Of a stretch of 12,737 bases of DNA, positions 1 through 7,701 are shown piece after piece. Numbering within the stretch: position 1 is the first letter of the stretch; each line of letters starts with the position of its first letter. The notes under the pieces were generated by a model that saw only the letters and a program-made list of their open reading frames with translations, ran no database searches and was not told where the DNA came from. The stretch is from S012-109 sp964425105. GTDB lineage: Bacteria > Pseudomonadota > Gammaproteobacteria > SZUA-140. Made by a program: the position numbers and the translations under genes. The stretch is from NCBI GenBank assembly GCA_964425105.1, contig CAYRLE010000076.1, forward strand, positions 1 to 12,737, written 5' to 3'.

Positions 1-1
1 C

Positions 2-1531
2 GATGGCCAGTGGCAGACCGTGGACTGGAGCACCGCCCTGGAATTCACCGCCCAGGGCCTGCGTGGCGTGGTGGAAGAACACGGTGGCGAGGCCCTCGGT
101 GCCCTGGTGTCGCCCAATGCCACCGTGGAAGAGATGTATCTGCTGCAGAAGTTGAGCCGCGGCCTGGGCAGCCCCCATATCGATCACCGCCTGCGCCAGC
201 AGGATTTCAGCGCCCAGGCGCAGATGCCGTTGTTTCCCTGGCTGGGGCAGGAGATTGCCGAGCTGGAGCGCCTCGATGCCGCGCTGCTGATCGGCTCCCA
301 TGTGCGCAAGGAGCAGCCGCTGGCGGCGCTGCGTCTGCGCAAAGCTGCGCTGGCGGGCGGAGCCGTGATGTTCGTCAATCCGCTCAGCTACGAATTCAAT
401 TTTCCCGTGCACAGCAACCTGGGCGGTTCGCCGGCCGCCATGGAACGCGATCTGGCGGCACTGGCCAAGGCGCTGCTGCTCCAGTCGGGCGTGCAGGCGC
501 CGGACGAGATCAAGGCCCTGCTGGCGGAGGTGGCGGTGGAGGATACACACCGCGAGATGGCCCGCCGCCTGGCCGATGGCGAGCGGGTAGCTGTCCTGCT
601 GGGCAGCCAGGCCTTCATGCATCCGGCTTTTGCCACCCTCTGCGCCCTGGCCGATGTCATCGCCCGCAGTGCCCGGGCACGGCTGGGCTTCCTCACCGAG
701 GGTGCCAACAGCGCCGGCGCCTGGCTGGCCGGTGCCGTGCCGCACCGCGGACCGGGTGCGGCCCAGGCGGGTGCCGGCCTGCCGGCCCTGGACATGTTGA
801 CGGAGGCGCGCCGCGCCTATCTGCTGCTCAATGTGGAGCCCGAATACGACACCGCCGCGCCGGCGGCCGCCAGTGCGGCCCTCCAGGCGGCTGACTTCGT
901 GGTCGCCATCACCCCTTACCGTAGCGCACACATGGAAGCTTATGCCCAGGTGATGCTGCCGGTGGGGCCCTTCAGCGAGACCTCCGGGACCTTCGTCAAT
1001 TGCGAGGGCCGCTGGCAGAGCTTCGCCGGCGTGGCTGCGCCGCGCGGCGAGGCGCGCCCGGCCTGGAAGGTGCTGCGAGTGCTGGGCAACCTGTGCGACG
1101 TGGCAGGCTTCGATTACCTTTCATCGCAGGAGGTCCGCGACGAGTTGCGCCAGCAGGTGGCGTCACTGCAGCCCGGCAACGACAGCGCCTGGCCCTGCCC
1201 TGTCGCCCTGACACCGGAGAGCGAAGGCCTGGTGCGTCTCGCCGAGGTGCCGGCCTATGCCGCGGACAACGTGGTGCGGCACGCCGCCGCCCTGCAGCAG
1301 ACCGAGGATGCCGGCAAGGCCGTGGCGGCCGTCAATCCAGCCGTGGCGCAGCGCCTGGCGCTGGCGCACGGCGAGCGGGTGCTGGTGAAGCAGGACAGCT
1401 GGCAGGCGACGCTGCCGCTCGCTATCGACGAACGGGTGCCGGCGGGTTGCGTGCTGGTGCCCCAGGGACTGCGCGAGACCCGTACCCTGGGCCTGAACGG
1501 CGCCGCTGTCGAACTGATAAAAATCAAATAA
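2..1531 (+). CDS. nuoG: NADH-quinone oxidoreductase subunit G (C-terminal ~509 residues; 5' end outside window)
   Basis: This is the large iron-sulfur subunit of the complex I peripheral arm, which passes electrons from the NADH site toward quinone. The reading frame is already open at base 2 (DGQWQTVDW...), so the GTG at 20 is internal and not a start. What remains is the molybdopterin-oxidoreductase-like domain, recognisable from segments such as GSHVRKEQPLAALRLRKAAL, the AHMEAYAQVMLPVGPFSET stretch and the NCEGRWQSF motif near the middle of the visible part. The C-terminal 60 or so residues resemble the small dinucleotide-binding-like end domain. NuoG of this type is usually near 780-800 residues, so roughly the first third, with the N-terminal iron-sulfur clusters, lies upstream. 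It ends with TAA, 21 bases before nuoH, in standard nuo order. In known complex I this domain carries no active molybdenum site. Identification is firm. Confidence 0.95.
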   Translation, partial: DGQWQTVDWSTALEFTAQGLRGVVEEHGGEALGALVSPNATVEEMYLLQKLSRGLGSPHIDHRLRQQDFSAQAQMPLFPWLGQEIAELERLDAALLIGSHVRKEQPLAALRLRKAALAGGAVMFVNPLSYEFNFPVHSNLGGSPAAMERDLAALAKALLLQSGVQAPDEIKALLAEVAVEDTHREMARRLADGERVAVLLGSQAFMHPAFATLCALADVIARSARARLGFLTEGANSAGAWLAGAVPHRGPGAAQAGAGLPALDMLTEARRAYLLLNVEPEYDTAAPAAASAALQAADFVVAITPYRSAHMEAYAQVMLPVGPFSETSGTFVNCEGRWQSFAGVAAPRGEARPAWKVLRVLGNLCDVAGFDYLSSQEVRDELRQQVASLQPGNDSAWPCPVALTPESEGLVRLAEVPAYAADNVVRHAAALQQTEDAGKAVAAVNPAVAQRLALAHGERVLVKQDSWQATLPLAIDERVPAGCVLVPQGLRETRTLGLNGAAVELIKIK

Positions 1532-1552
1532 CGGGGAATAGAGTCGCGCACC

Positions 1553-2608
1553 ATGGATACGCTGTTGGCATTGTGGAATTCCATACCGGAGGGGTGGCAG
1601 AACCTCTTGGTGATCATCGTCAAGGTCGTGGCCATCGTGGTGCCTATCATGCTGGCGGTGGCCTATCTCACCCTCGCGGAGCGCAAGGTGATCGGTTACA
1701 TCCAGGTGCGCATCGGCCCCAACCGGGTGGGGCCGCGCGGTCTGCTGCAGCCCATCGCCGACGGCCTCAAGCTGGCCCTCAAGGAAATCATCATTCCCAG
1801 CCGCTCCAACCGCTTTCTGTTCCTGTTCGCGCCCCTGCTGGCCCTGGCGCCGGCCCTGGCAGCCTGGGCGGTGATACCCTTCGACGATGGCATGGTGCTG
1901 GCCGACATCAATGCCGGGCTGCTCTATATCCTGGCGCTCACCTCGCTGAGCGTCTACGGCATCATCATCGCCGGCTGGGCCTCCAACTCCAAGTATGCCT
2001 TTCTCGGCGCCATGCGTTCTGCGGCCCAGATGGTGGCCTATGAGATCGCCATGGGCTTCGCCCTGGTGGGGGTGCTGATGGCCGCCGGCAGCCTCAACCT
2101 GGGGGAGATCGTGCGCGCCCAGGATGGCAGTCTGGTGCACTGGTTCTGGCTGCCGCTGCTGCCGCTGTTCTTCGTCTATTTCATCTCCGGGGTGGCGGAG
2201 ACCAACCGCGCACCTTTTGACGTGGCGGAAGGCGAGTCGGAGATCGTCGCCGGTTTTCATGTGGAATATTCGGGGATGACCTTCGCCCTGTTCTTCCTGG
2301 CAGAATATGCCAACATGATCCTGATCGCGGCCCTCACGGCCATCATGTTCATGGGCGGCTGGTTGTCGCCGTTTCAGGGGATCCCCGTTCTGGAAGGCCT
2401 GTTCGCCTGGGTGCCGGGCATTGCCTGGCTGCTCATCAAGATGTCCCTGTTCCTGTTCCTGTTTCTGTGGTTCCGGGCCACCTTTCCCCGCTACCGCTAT
2501 GACCAGATCATGCGCCTCGGCTGGAAGGTATTCATACCCCTGACCATCGCCTGGCTGCTGGTGGTGGGTGTGGCTATCCAGGGGCACCTGGGGCCGTGGT
2601 TCGACTAG
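1553..2608 (+). CDS. nuoH: NADH-quinone oxidoreductase subunit H
   Basis: NuoH (ND1 family) is the inner-membrane subunit that joins the two arms of complex I and forms much of the quinone-binding chamber. The 351-residue product has the usual length and about eight hydrophobic helices. Signature segments are present: LAERKVIGYIQVRIGPNRVG (about residues 41-60), AMRSAAQMVAYE (153-164), and the acidic cytoplasmic loop ETNRAPFDVAEGESE (216-230) followed by the HVEYSG region, then RATFPRYRYDQIMRLGWK (308-325). These acidic loop residues are thought to couple quinone chemistry to the pumps. The start at ATG 1553 gives the normal N-terminus (hydrophilic residues, then the first helix). A purine stretch GGGGAATAGAG (1533-1543) may serve as the ribosome site. 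It lies between nuoG and nuoI in one transcription unit. No missing key residues were noticed. Confidence 0.98.
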   Translation: MDTLLALWNSIPEGWQNLLVIIVKVVAIVVPIMLAVAYLTLAERKVIGYIQVRIGPNRVGPRGLLQPIADGLKLALKEIIIPSRSNRFLFLFAPLLALAPALAAWAVIPFDDGMVLADINAGLLYILALTSLSVYGIIIAGWASNSKYAFLGAMRSAAQMVAYEIAMGFALVGVLMAAGSLNLGEIVRAQDGSLVHWFWLPLLPLFFVYFISGVAETNRAPFDVAEGESEIVAGFHVEYSGMTFALFFLAEYANMILIAALTAIMFMGGWLSPFQGIPVLEGLFAWVPGIAWLLIKMSLFLFLFLWFRATFPRYRYDQIMRLGWKVFIPLTIAWLLVVGVAIQGHLGPWFD

Positions 2609-2622
2609 GATGAGATGACGAG

Positions 2623-3111
2623 ATGAGAAGCATACAGCAGATATTGAAGAGCTTTATCCTGTTGGAGCTGTTTAGGGGCCTGCGCCTGACCGGCAAGTAT
2701 TTCTTTGCCAAGAAGATCACCGTGCAATATCCGGAGGAGAAGACGCCCATGTCGCCGCGCTTCCGCGGCCGCCATGCCCTGCGCCGTTATGCCAACGGCG
2801 AGGAGCGCTGCATCGCTTGCAAGCTGTGCGAGGCGATCTGCCCCGCACTGGCCATCACCATCGAGGCGGAGCCGCGGGAGGACGGTTCGCGGCGCACCAC
2901 GCGTTATGACATCGATCTGTTCAAGTGCATCTACTGCGGTTTCTGCGAGGAGGCCTGCCCCGTGGATGCCATTGTTGAGACCCGGGAATACGAATATCAT
3001 TTCGAACAACGCGGCGAGAATGTCATGGACAAGAATGCCTTGCTGGCCATGGGTGACAAGTACGAATCACAGATTGCCGCCGACCGCGCCGCGGACGCCC
3101 CCTTTCGTTGA
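2623..3111 (+). CDS. nuoI: NADH-quinone oxidoreductase subunit I (2x[4Fe-4S])
   Basis: NuoI (TYKY family) is the membrane-proximal ferredoxin-like subunit carrying clusters N6a and N6b, which lead electrons to N2 and quinone. The 162-residue protein begins with an amphipathic membrane-contacting helix (IQQILKSFILLELFRGL). It then has two intact CxxCxxCxxxCP motifs: C63, C66, C69, C73 and C102, C105, C108, C112. The family C-terminal block REYEYHFEQRGENVMDK follows from about residue 121. All eight cluster ligands are present. The start lies 14 bases after the nuoH stop, and an AGGATGAG stretch overlapping that stop could act as the ribosome site. The length is typical. No oddity was seen. Confidence 0.98.
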   Translation: MRSIQQILKSFILLELFRGLRLTGKYFFAKKITVQYPEEKTPMSPRFRGRHALRRYANGEERCIACKLCEAICPALAITIEAEPREDGSRRTTRYDIDLFKCIYCGFCEEACPVDAIVETREYEYHFEQRGENVMDKNALLAMGDKYESQIAADRAADAPFR

Positions 3112-3154
3112 ACGGCGGCCGCGAAAAGATAACGATAACAAAGATCTATTATTG

Positions 3155-3760
3155 ATGAATATCGAACCTTTTTTGTTCTATCTCTTTGCCTCGGTGTTGG
3201 TGGCTTCCGCTGTCATGGTGATCGCGGTGCGCAACCCGGTGTTCGCGGCCCTGTTTTTGGTGCTGGCCTTCTTCAACAGCGCCGCCCTGTGGCTGCTGCT
3301 GGAGGCCGAGTTCCTGGCCCTGGTGTTGGTGCTGGTCTACGTGGGGGCGGTGATGGTGCTGTTCCTGTTCGTAGTGATGATGTTGGACATCAATCTGACC
3401 CCGCTGCGTGAGGGCTTCATCAAATTTCTGCCGGTGGGTCTGGTGGTGGCGGTGGTCATGCTGCTGGAGATCGCCGTGGTGGTGGGGCCGGAGAATTTCG
3501 GGCTGGAGCAGATCGTGCCGCCGCCCGGCCACGGCGCCGATTACAACAACACGGCAGAACTGGGCAATGTGCTGTACACCGTCTATGCCTATCCCTTCGA
3601 GATCGCCTCGGTGATTCTCCTGGTGGCCATCGTGGCGGCCATTACCTTGACCATGCGCCGCCGTCCCCAGGCCAAGTACCAGAATCCTGCCCAGCAGGTA
3701 CTGGTACGGCGCGAGGACCGGGTGCGGCTGGTCAAGATGAAGTCGGAGAAGGCGGAATAA
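3155..3760 (+). CDS. nuoJ: NADH-quinone oxidoreductase subunit J
   Basis: NuoJ (ND6 family) is a five-helix membrane subunit next to the quinone chamber. Its third helix is part of the conformational coupling element. The 201-residue product starts MNIEPFLFYLFASV at ATG 3155, which matches the family N-terminus. The frame stays open far upstream, through nuoI in another frame, but that extension is an artefact. The conserved helix VYVGAVMVLFLFVVMMLD sits at residues 61-78, and the family tail AKYQNPAQQVLVRRED at about 173-188. A TTG codon directly precedes the ATG. There is no good Shine-Dalgarno sequence. The 43-base leader after nuoI is A-rich and contains a tandem GATAAC (3128-3139). Length and position in the operon are normal, so identity is firm and only the translation signal is unusual. 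Confidence 0.97.
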   Translation: MNIEPFLFYLFASVLVASAVMVIAVRNPVFAALFLVLAFFNSAALWLLLEAEFLALVLVLVYVGAVMVLFLFVVMMLDINLTPLREGFIKFLPVGLVVAVVMLLEIAVVVGPENFGLEQIVPPPGHGADYNNTAELGNVLYTVYAYPFEIASVILLVAIVAAITLTMRRRPQAKYQNPAQQVLVRREDRVRLVKMKSEKAE

Positions 3761-3764
3761 GGGC

Positions 3765-3787
3765 CGGCCGGGGACTGCGGCCGTTTT
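3765..3787 (+). terminator. Terminator-like GC hairpin plus T4 between nuoJ and nuoK
   Basis: CGGCCG (3765-3770) pairs with CGGCCG (3778-3783) around the 7-base loop GGGACTG, and TTTT (3784-3787) follows directly. The shape is that of a short intrinsic terminator, but the six-pair stem and four-base T run are weak. Inside an operon it would more likely reduce read-through, cause pausing or mark a processing site than stop transcription. Each arm is itself palindromic, so other pairings are possible. Confidence 0.3.
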
Positions 3788-3823
3788 CCATAAAGAACAA
3801 GAAACAGACGACAGCTGACGACA

Positions 3824-4129
3824 ATGATCGCATTATCGGATTTCCTTATCCTGGGGGCAGTGCTGTTCTGTATCAGCCTGGCCGGCATCTTCCTGAACCG
3901 GAAGAACCTGCTCATCCTGCTGATGGCCATCGAGTTGATGCTGCTGGCGGTGAACATCAATTTCATCGCCTTTTCCCACTACCTGGGGGACAGCGCGGGC
4001 CAAGTATTCGTGTTTTTCATTCTTACCGTCGCTGCCGCCGAGGCAGCCATCGGGTTGGCGATCCTGATCGTGCTGTTTCGCAACCGCCGCACGATCAATG
4101 TCACGCAACTCGATTCCTTGAAGGGCTAA
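3824..4129 (+). CDS. nuoK: NADH-quinone oxidoreductase subunit K
   Basis: NuoK (ND4L family) is a small three-helix membrane subunit in the proton path between NuoJ and NuoN. The 101-residue length is exactly typical. Helix-buried glutamates E37 (LLMAIELMLLAVN) and E73 (AAAEAAIGLAI) correspond to the two glutamates known to matter in the E. coli protein (E36 and E72). The N-terminus from ATG 3824 begins directly with the first helix. No AGGAG-like site precedes the start. Instead the leader is A-rich and has the direct repeat GACGACA at 3807-3813 and 3817-3823, which ends right at the ATG. The 63-base gap from nuoJ is the longest inside the visible operon and contains a GC hairpin. Confidence 0.98.
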   Translation: MIALSDFLILGAVLFCISLAGIFLNRKNLLILLMAIELMLLAVNINFIAFSHYLGDSAGQVFVFFILTVAAAEAAIGLAILIVLFRNRRTINVTQLDSLKG

Positions 4130-4142
4130 ACAGAGAGACGAT

Positions 4143-6095
4143 ATGAAGGGCATCTATCTGACAATTGCACTGGCGCCGCTGGTCGGTTCCATCATCGCCG
4201 GTCTGTTGGGGAAAAAGATCGGCAAGGTCGGCGCCCATGGCGTCACCATCGTCGGGGTGGCACTTTCCTTCCTGCTCTCCCTGGTGGTCTTCAAGCATAT
4301 CGTCCTTGATGGCAACCCGGCCTTCAATGAATCCATCTATACCTGGCTGGTCAGCGACGGCATCCGCCTCGAGATCGGTTTCATGGTCGACCGCCTCACC
4401 ACCCTGATGATGATGGTGGTGACCTTCGTCTCCCTGATGGTGCACATCTACACCATCGGCTATATGAAGGACGATCCGGGTTATCAGCGTTTCTTCAGCT
4501 ATATCGCCCTGTTCACCTTTTCCATGCTGATGCTGGTGATGTCCAACAATTTTCTCCAGCTGTTCTTCGGCTGGGAGGCCGTGGGACTGGTTTCCTATCT
4601 GTTGATCGGTTTCTGGTATCAGCGCGAGTCGGCCATCTATGCCAATCTCAAGGCCTTTCTGGTCAACAGGGTGGGCGATTTCGGCTTTCTGCTGGGAATT
4701 GCCGCCGTACTCATGTATTTCAACAGCCTCGACTATATGGATGTCTTTGGCGCCGCACCCCTGCTGAAGGATGTCACCATCCAGGTGATCCCCGGTAGTG
4801 AATGGTCACTGCTGACGGTGATCTGCATCCTGCTGTTCATCGGTGCCATGGGTAAGTCCGCCCAGGTGCCCTTGCATGTGTGGCTGCCCGATTCCATGGA
4901 GGGCCCGACCCCCATCTCGGCGTTGATCCATGCCGCCACCATGGTGACCGCCGGTATCTTCATGGTGGCCCGCATGTCGCCGCTCTATGAGTTGTCGGAG
5001 ACGGCTTTGAGTGTGGTGCTGGTGATCGGCGCCATCACCGCCTTCTCCATGGGATTGCTGGGTATCGTGCAGAACGACATCAAGCGGGTGATCGCCTATT
5101 CCACCCTTTCCCAGCTGGGCTATATGACGGTGGCGCTGGGCGCTTCCGCCTACAGCGCAGCAATCTTTCATCTCATGACCCACGCCTTCTTCAAGGCCCT
5201 GTTGTTCCTGGCCGCCGGTTCGGTGATCATCGCCATGCACCATGACCAGGATATCCGCAACATGGGCGGCCTGAAGAAATACATGCCCATCACCTACTGG
5301 ACCTTCCTGATCGGCTCATTGGCGCTGATCGGTTTTCCCGGTACCTCGGGGTTCTTTTCCAAGGATTCCATCATCGAGGCGGTGCATGCCTCTCATATAC
5401 CGGGTTCGGGTTTTGCCTATGTGGCGGTATTGCTGGGCGTATTCGTGACAGCTTTTTACTCCTTCCGCATGTTTTTCATCGTTTTCCATGGCAAGGAGCG
5501 CATGGATGAGCACACCCGCTCGCACCTGCGGGAATCCCCCGCGGTGGTGACCGTGCCCCTGCTGTTGCTGGCGGTGCCCTCGCTGTTGATTGGCGGGATG
5601 ACCATTGCCCCGCTGTTGTTCGGCGACTATTTCGGCGATGCCATCTATGTTGCCGCTGCCCACGACACCGTGGGCCATATCGGCGAGCATTTCAGCGGTA
5701 TCCTGAGCTTCATGCTCCATGGCCTCATGGGCGCCCCCTTCTGGCTGGCCCTGGCCGGTCTGAGCAGTGCCTGGTACATCTATCTGCAGCGGCCGGAGTT
5801 GGCGGATCACCTCAAGACACGATTCAGTACGCTGTATTGCATCCTGGTGAAGAAATACGGCTTCGATGATTTCAATGAGGCATTCTTTGCCGGCGGCAGC
5901 CGCCGCGTGGGACGCCTGTTCTGGCGCGCCGGCGATCAGACGGTCATCGACGGGGTTGCGGTCAACGGCACTGCCAAGAGCATCGGCTGGATCGCCGCCA
6001 GGATCAGGCATGCGCAAAGCGGCTTGTTATACCATTATGCCTTTGCCATGATCATCGGCCTGCTGATTCTGATTACCTTTTATGTCTTGGTCTAG
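4143..6095 (+). CDS. nuoL: NADH-quinone oxidoreductase subunit L
   Basis: NuoL (ND5 family) is the distal antiporter-like proton pump of complex I. It also provides the long horizontal helix that runs along the membrane arm. The 650-residue protein is within the family range. Key residues are present: E145 in LFFGWEAVGLVSYLLIGFWY, K238 in GAMGKSAQVPLHVWLPDSME, and the histidine-containing LIHAATMVTAG segment (about 261-271). The segment FSKDSIIEAVHAS near 412-424 is also typical. The C-terminal part after about residue 530 fits the horizontal helix and final transmembrane helix. The start at ATG 4143 follows an AGAGAGACG ribosome site, 13 bases after nuoK. No truncation or missing residue was noticed. 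Confidence 0.98.
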   Translation: MKGIYLTIALAPLVGSIIAGLLGKKIGKVGAHGVTIVGVALSFLLSLVVFKHIVLDGNPAFNESIYTWLVSDGIRLEIGFMVDRLTTLMMMVVTFVSLMVHIYTIGYMKDDPGYQRFFSYIALFTFSMLMLVMSNNFLQLFFGWEAVGLVSYLLIGFWYQRESAIYANLKAFLVNRVGDFGFLLGIAAVLMYFNSLDYMDVFGAAPLLKDVTIQVIPGSEWSLLTVICILLFIGAMGKSAQVPLHVWLPDSMEGPTPISALIHAATMVTAGIFMVARMSPLYELSETALSVVLVIGAITAFSMGLLGIVQNDIKRVIAYSTLSQLGYMTVALGASAYSAAIFHLMTHAFFKALLFLAAGSVIIAMHHDQDIRNMGGLKKYMPITYWTFLIGSLALIGFPGTSGFFSKDSIIEAVHASHIPGSGFAYVAVLLGVFVTAFYSFRMFFIVFHGKERMDEHTRSHLRESPAVVTVPLLLLAVPSLLIGGMTIAPLLFGDYFGDAIYVAAAHDTVGHIGEHFSGILSFMLHGLMGAPFWLALAGLSSAWYIYLQRPELADHLKTRFSTLYCILVKKYGFDDFNEAFFAGGSRRVGRLFWRAGDQTVIDGVAVNGTAKSIGWIAARIRHAQSGLLYHYAFAMIIGLLILITFYVLV

Positions 6096-6153
6096 CCGGC
6101 CCCCTGGTGTCGTCGGGATAGTGAACAATTAGAAATACAATAAGGCGTAGCGA

Positions 6154-7671
6154 ATGTTTTCTGGATTTCCGTTATTGAGTTTGGTGATTTGGCTGCCGAT
6201 TGCCGGTGGTGTGGCAGCCCTGCTGGTGAGCAGGAGCGGCGACAACAATCTGGTGCGCTGGGTCGCGTTGCTGTTCGCTGTCCTGACATTTCTCCTCTCC
6301 ATCCCTCTCTATACCGCCTTCGACACCACCACCTTCCACATGCAGTTCGTGGAAAAGAGCGCCTGGATTCCCACCTTCAACATCAATTACCACTTAGGCG
6401 TGGATGGCATTTCCATGCCCCTCATCCTGCTCACCACCTTCAGCACCGCGCTTGTGGTGATTGCCTCCTGGGAGGTGATAAAGCTCAAGGTTGCCCAGTA
6501 TATGGCTGCCTTCCTCATCATGGAGGGGTTGATGAACGGCGTCTTTGCCGCCCTCGATGGCATTCTGTTCTATGTCTTCTGGGAGGCCATGCTGATCCCC
6601 ATGTTCCTGATCATCGGCATCTGGGGCGGACCGCGGCGCGTGTATGCCGCCTTCAAGTTCTTTCTCTATACCTTTCTGGGCTCGGTGCTGCTGCTGATCG
6701 CCTTGCTCTATCTGTTCTTCCAGTCCGATAGTTTCGCGATTCTTGATTTCCATTCTCTGAAGATCGGTCTCAGTGCTCAGATTCTGATCTTCATTGCCTT
6801 TTTGGTGGCCTTTGCAGTCAAGATTCCCATGTGGCCAGTACACACCTGGCTGCCTGATGCCCATGTGGAGGCGCCCACTGGCGGTTCGGTGATCCTGGCG
6901 GCCATCATGCTCAAGATGGGCGCCTATGGTTTCGCGCGTTTCATGCTGCCCATCACCCCCGATGCCAGCGCCGAGTTGAACGGCTTCATCATCACGCTGT
7001 CACTGATCGCAGTGGTCTATATCGCGCTGGTGGCCCTGGTGCAGGAAGACATGAAGAAGCTCATCGCCTATTCCTCCATCTCCCACATGGGATTCGTTAC
7101 TCTCGGTTTTTTCACCGTGTTTGCCATTGTCGCCAGCAGCGGCGACACCCATGGCGCCGCCATGGGTGTGGAGGGGGCCCTGGTGCAGATGATCTCCCAC
7201 GGCTTCATTTCCGGCGCCATGTTTCTCTGCGTCGGCGTCATGTATGACCGCATGCACAGCCGCCGCATCAGCGACTATGGCGGGGTGGTCAATACCATGC
7301 CGGTGTTTGCCGCCTTCATGGTGCTGTTCGCCCTGGCCAATACCGGGTTGCCGGGCACTTCCGGGTTCGTGGGCGAGTTTCTGGTGATCATGAGCGCCTT
7401 CAAGGCCAATTTCTGGTATGCCTTCTTTGCCGCCCTGACCCTGATCCTGGGGGCCGCCTATACCCTATGGATGGTCAAGCGGGTGATCTTCGGCAAGGTG
7501 GCCAATGACAAGGTCGCTGGGCTCAGCGATCTCAATCCCCGCGAGGCCCTGGTGCTGGGCTCTCTGGCATTCTTCGTCCTGCTGCTGGGCGTCTGGCCGG
7601 ATCCCCTGCTGGAGGTGATGCACGCATCGGTGGGCCATCTGCTGGAACAGGCCACCAGTTCGAAACTGTAA
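6154..7671 (+). CDS. nuoM: NADH-quinone oxidoreductase subunit M
   Basis: NuoM (ND4 family) is the middle antiporter-like proton pump of complex I. The 505-residue product has the usual 14-helix length. The essential charged pair is visible: E144 in FYVFWEAMLIPMFLIIGIWG and K223 in AVKIPMWPVHTWLPDAHVEA. The LIAYSSISHMGFVTLG block follows near residue 299, and LPGTSGFVGEFLV near 395. The start at ATG 6154 is preceded by AATAAGGCG, an acceptable ribosome site. It sits 58 bases after nuoL and 30 bases before nuoN. That nuoL-nuoM spacer is A-rich near the start, but no convincing promoter was seen in it. Confidence 0.98.
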   Translation: MFSGFPLLSLVIWLPIAGGVAALLVSRSGDNNLVRWVALLFAVLTFLLSIPLYTAFDTTTFHMQFVEKSAWIPTFNINYHLGVDGISMPLILLTTFSTALVVIASWEVIKLKVAQYMAAFLIMEGLMNGVFAALDGILFYVFWEAMLIPMFLIIGIWGGPRRVYAAFKFFLYTFLGSVLLLIALLYLFFQSDSFAILDFHSLKIGLSAQILIFIAFLVAFAVKIPMWPVHTWLPDAHVEAPTGGSVILAAIMLKMGAYGFARFMLPITPDASAELNGFIITLSLIAVVYIALVALVQEDMKKLIAYSSISHMGFVTLGFFTVFAIVASSGDTHGAAMGVEGALVQMISHGFISGAMFLCVGVMYDRMHSRRISDYGGVVNTMPVFAAFMVLFALANTGLPGTSGFVGEFLVIMSAFKANFWYAFFAALTLILGAAYTLWMVKRVIFGKVANDKVAGLSDLNPREALVLGSLAFFVLLLGVWPDPLLEVMHASVGHLLEQATSSKL

Positions 7672-7701
7672 TAACAAGTTCTAACGGAAAGTGCTGAATA
7701 G

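Noticed and set aside
10..894. 294-codon plus-strand frame overlapping nuoG
   Set aside because: It is an alternative-frame shadow rich in Gly, Ala, Arg and Pro; the nuoG frame carries the conserved protein.
1163..2587. 474-codon open frame on the minus strand opposite nuoG and nuoH
   Set aside because: It is the antisense shadow of two clear genes in G+C-rich DNA; the translation is rich in His, Gln and Gly with no domain, and the plus-strand genes are unambiguous.
6113..6153. TACAAT (6136-6141) as a -10 box for a nuoM promoter
   Set aside because: The box alone is good, but the region 17 bases upstream (TCGGGA) has no resemblance to a -35 element.
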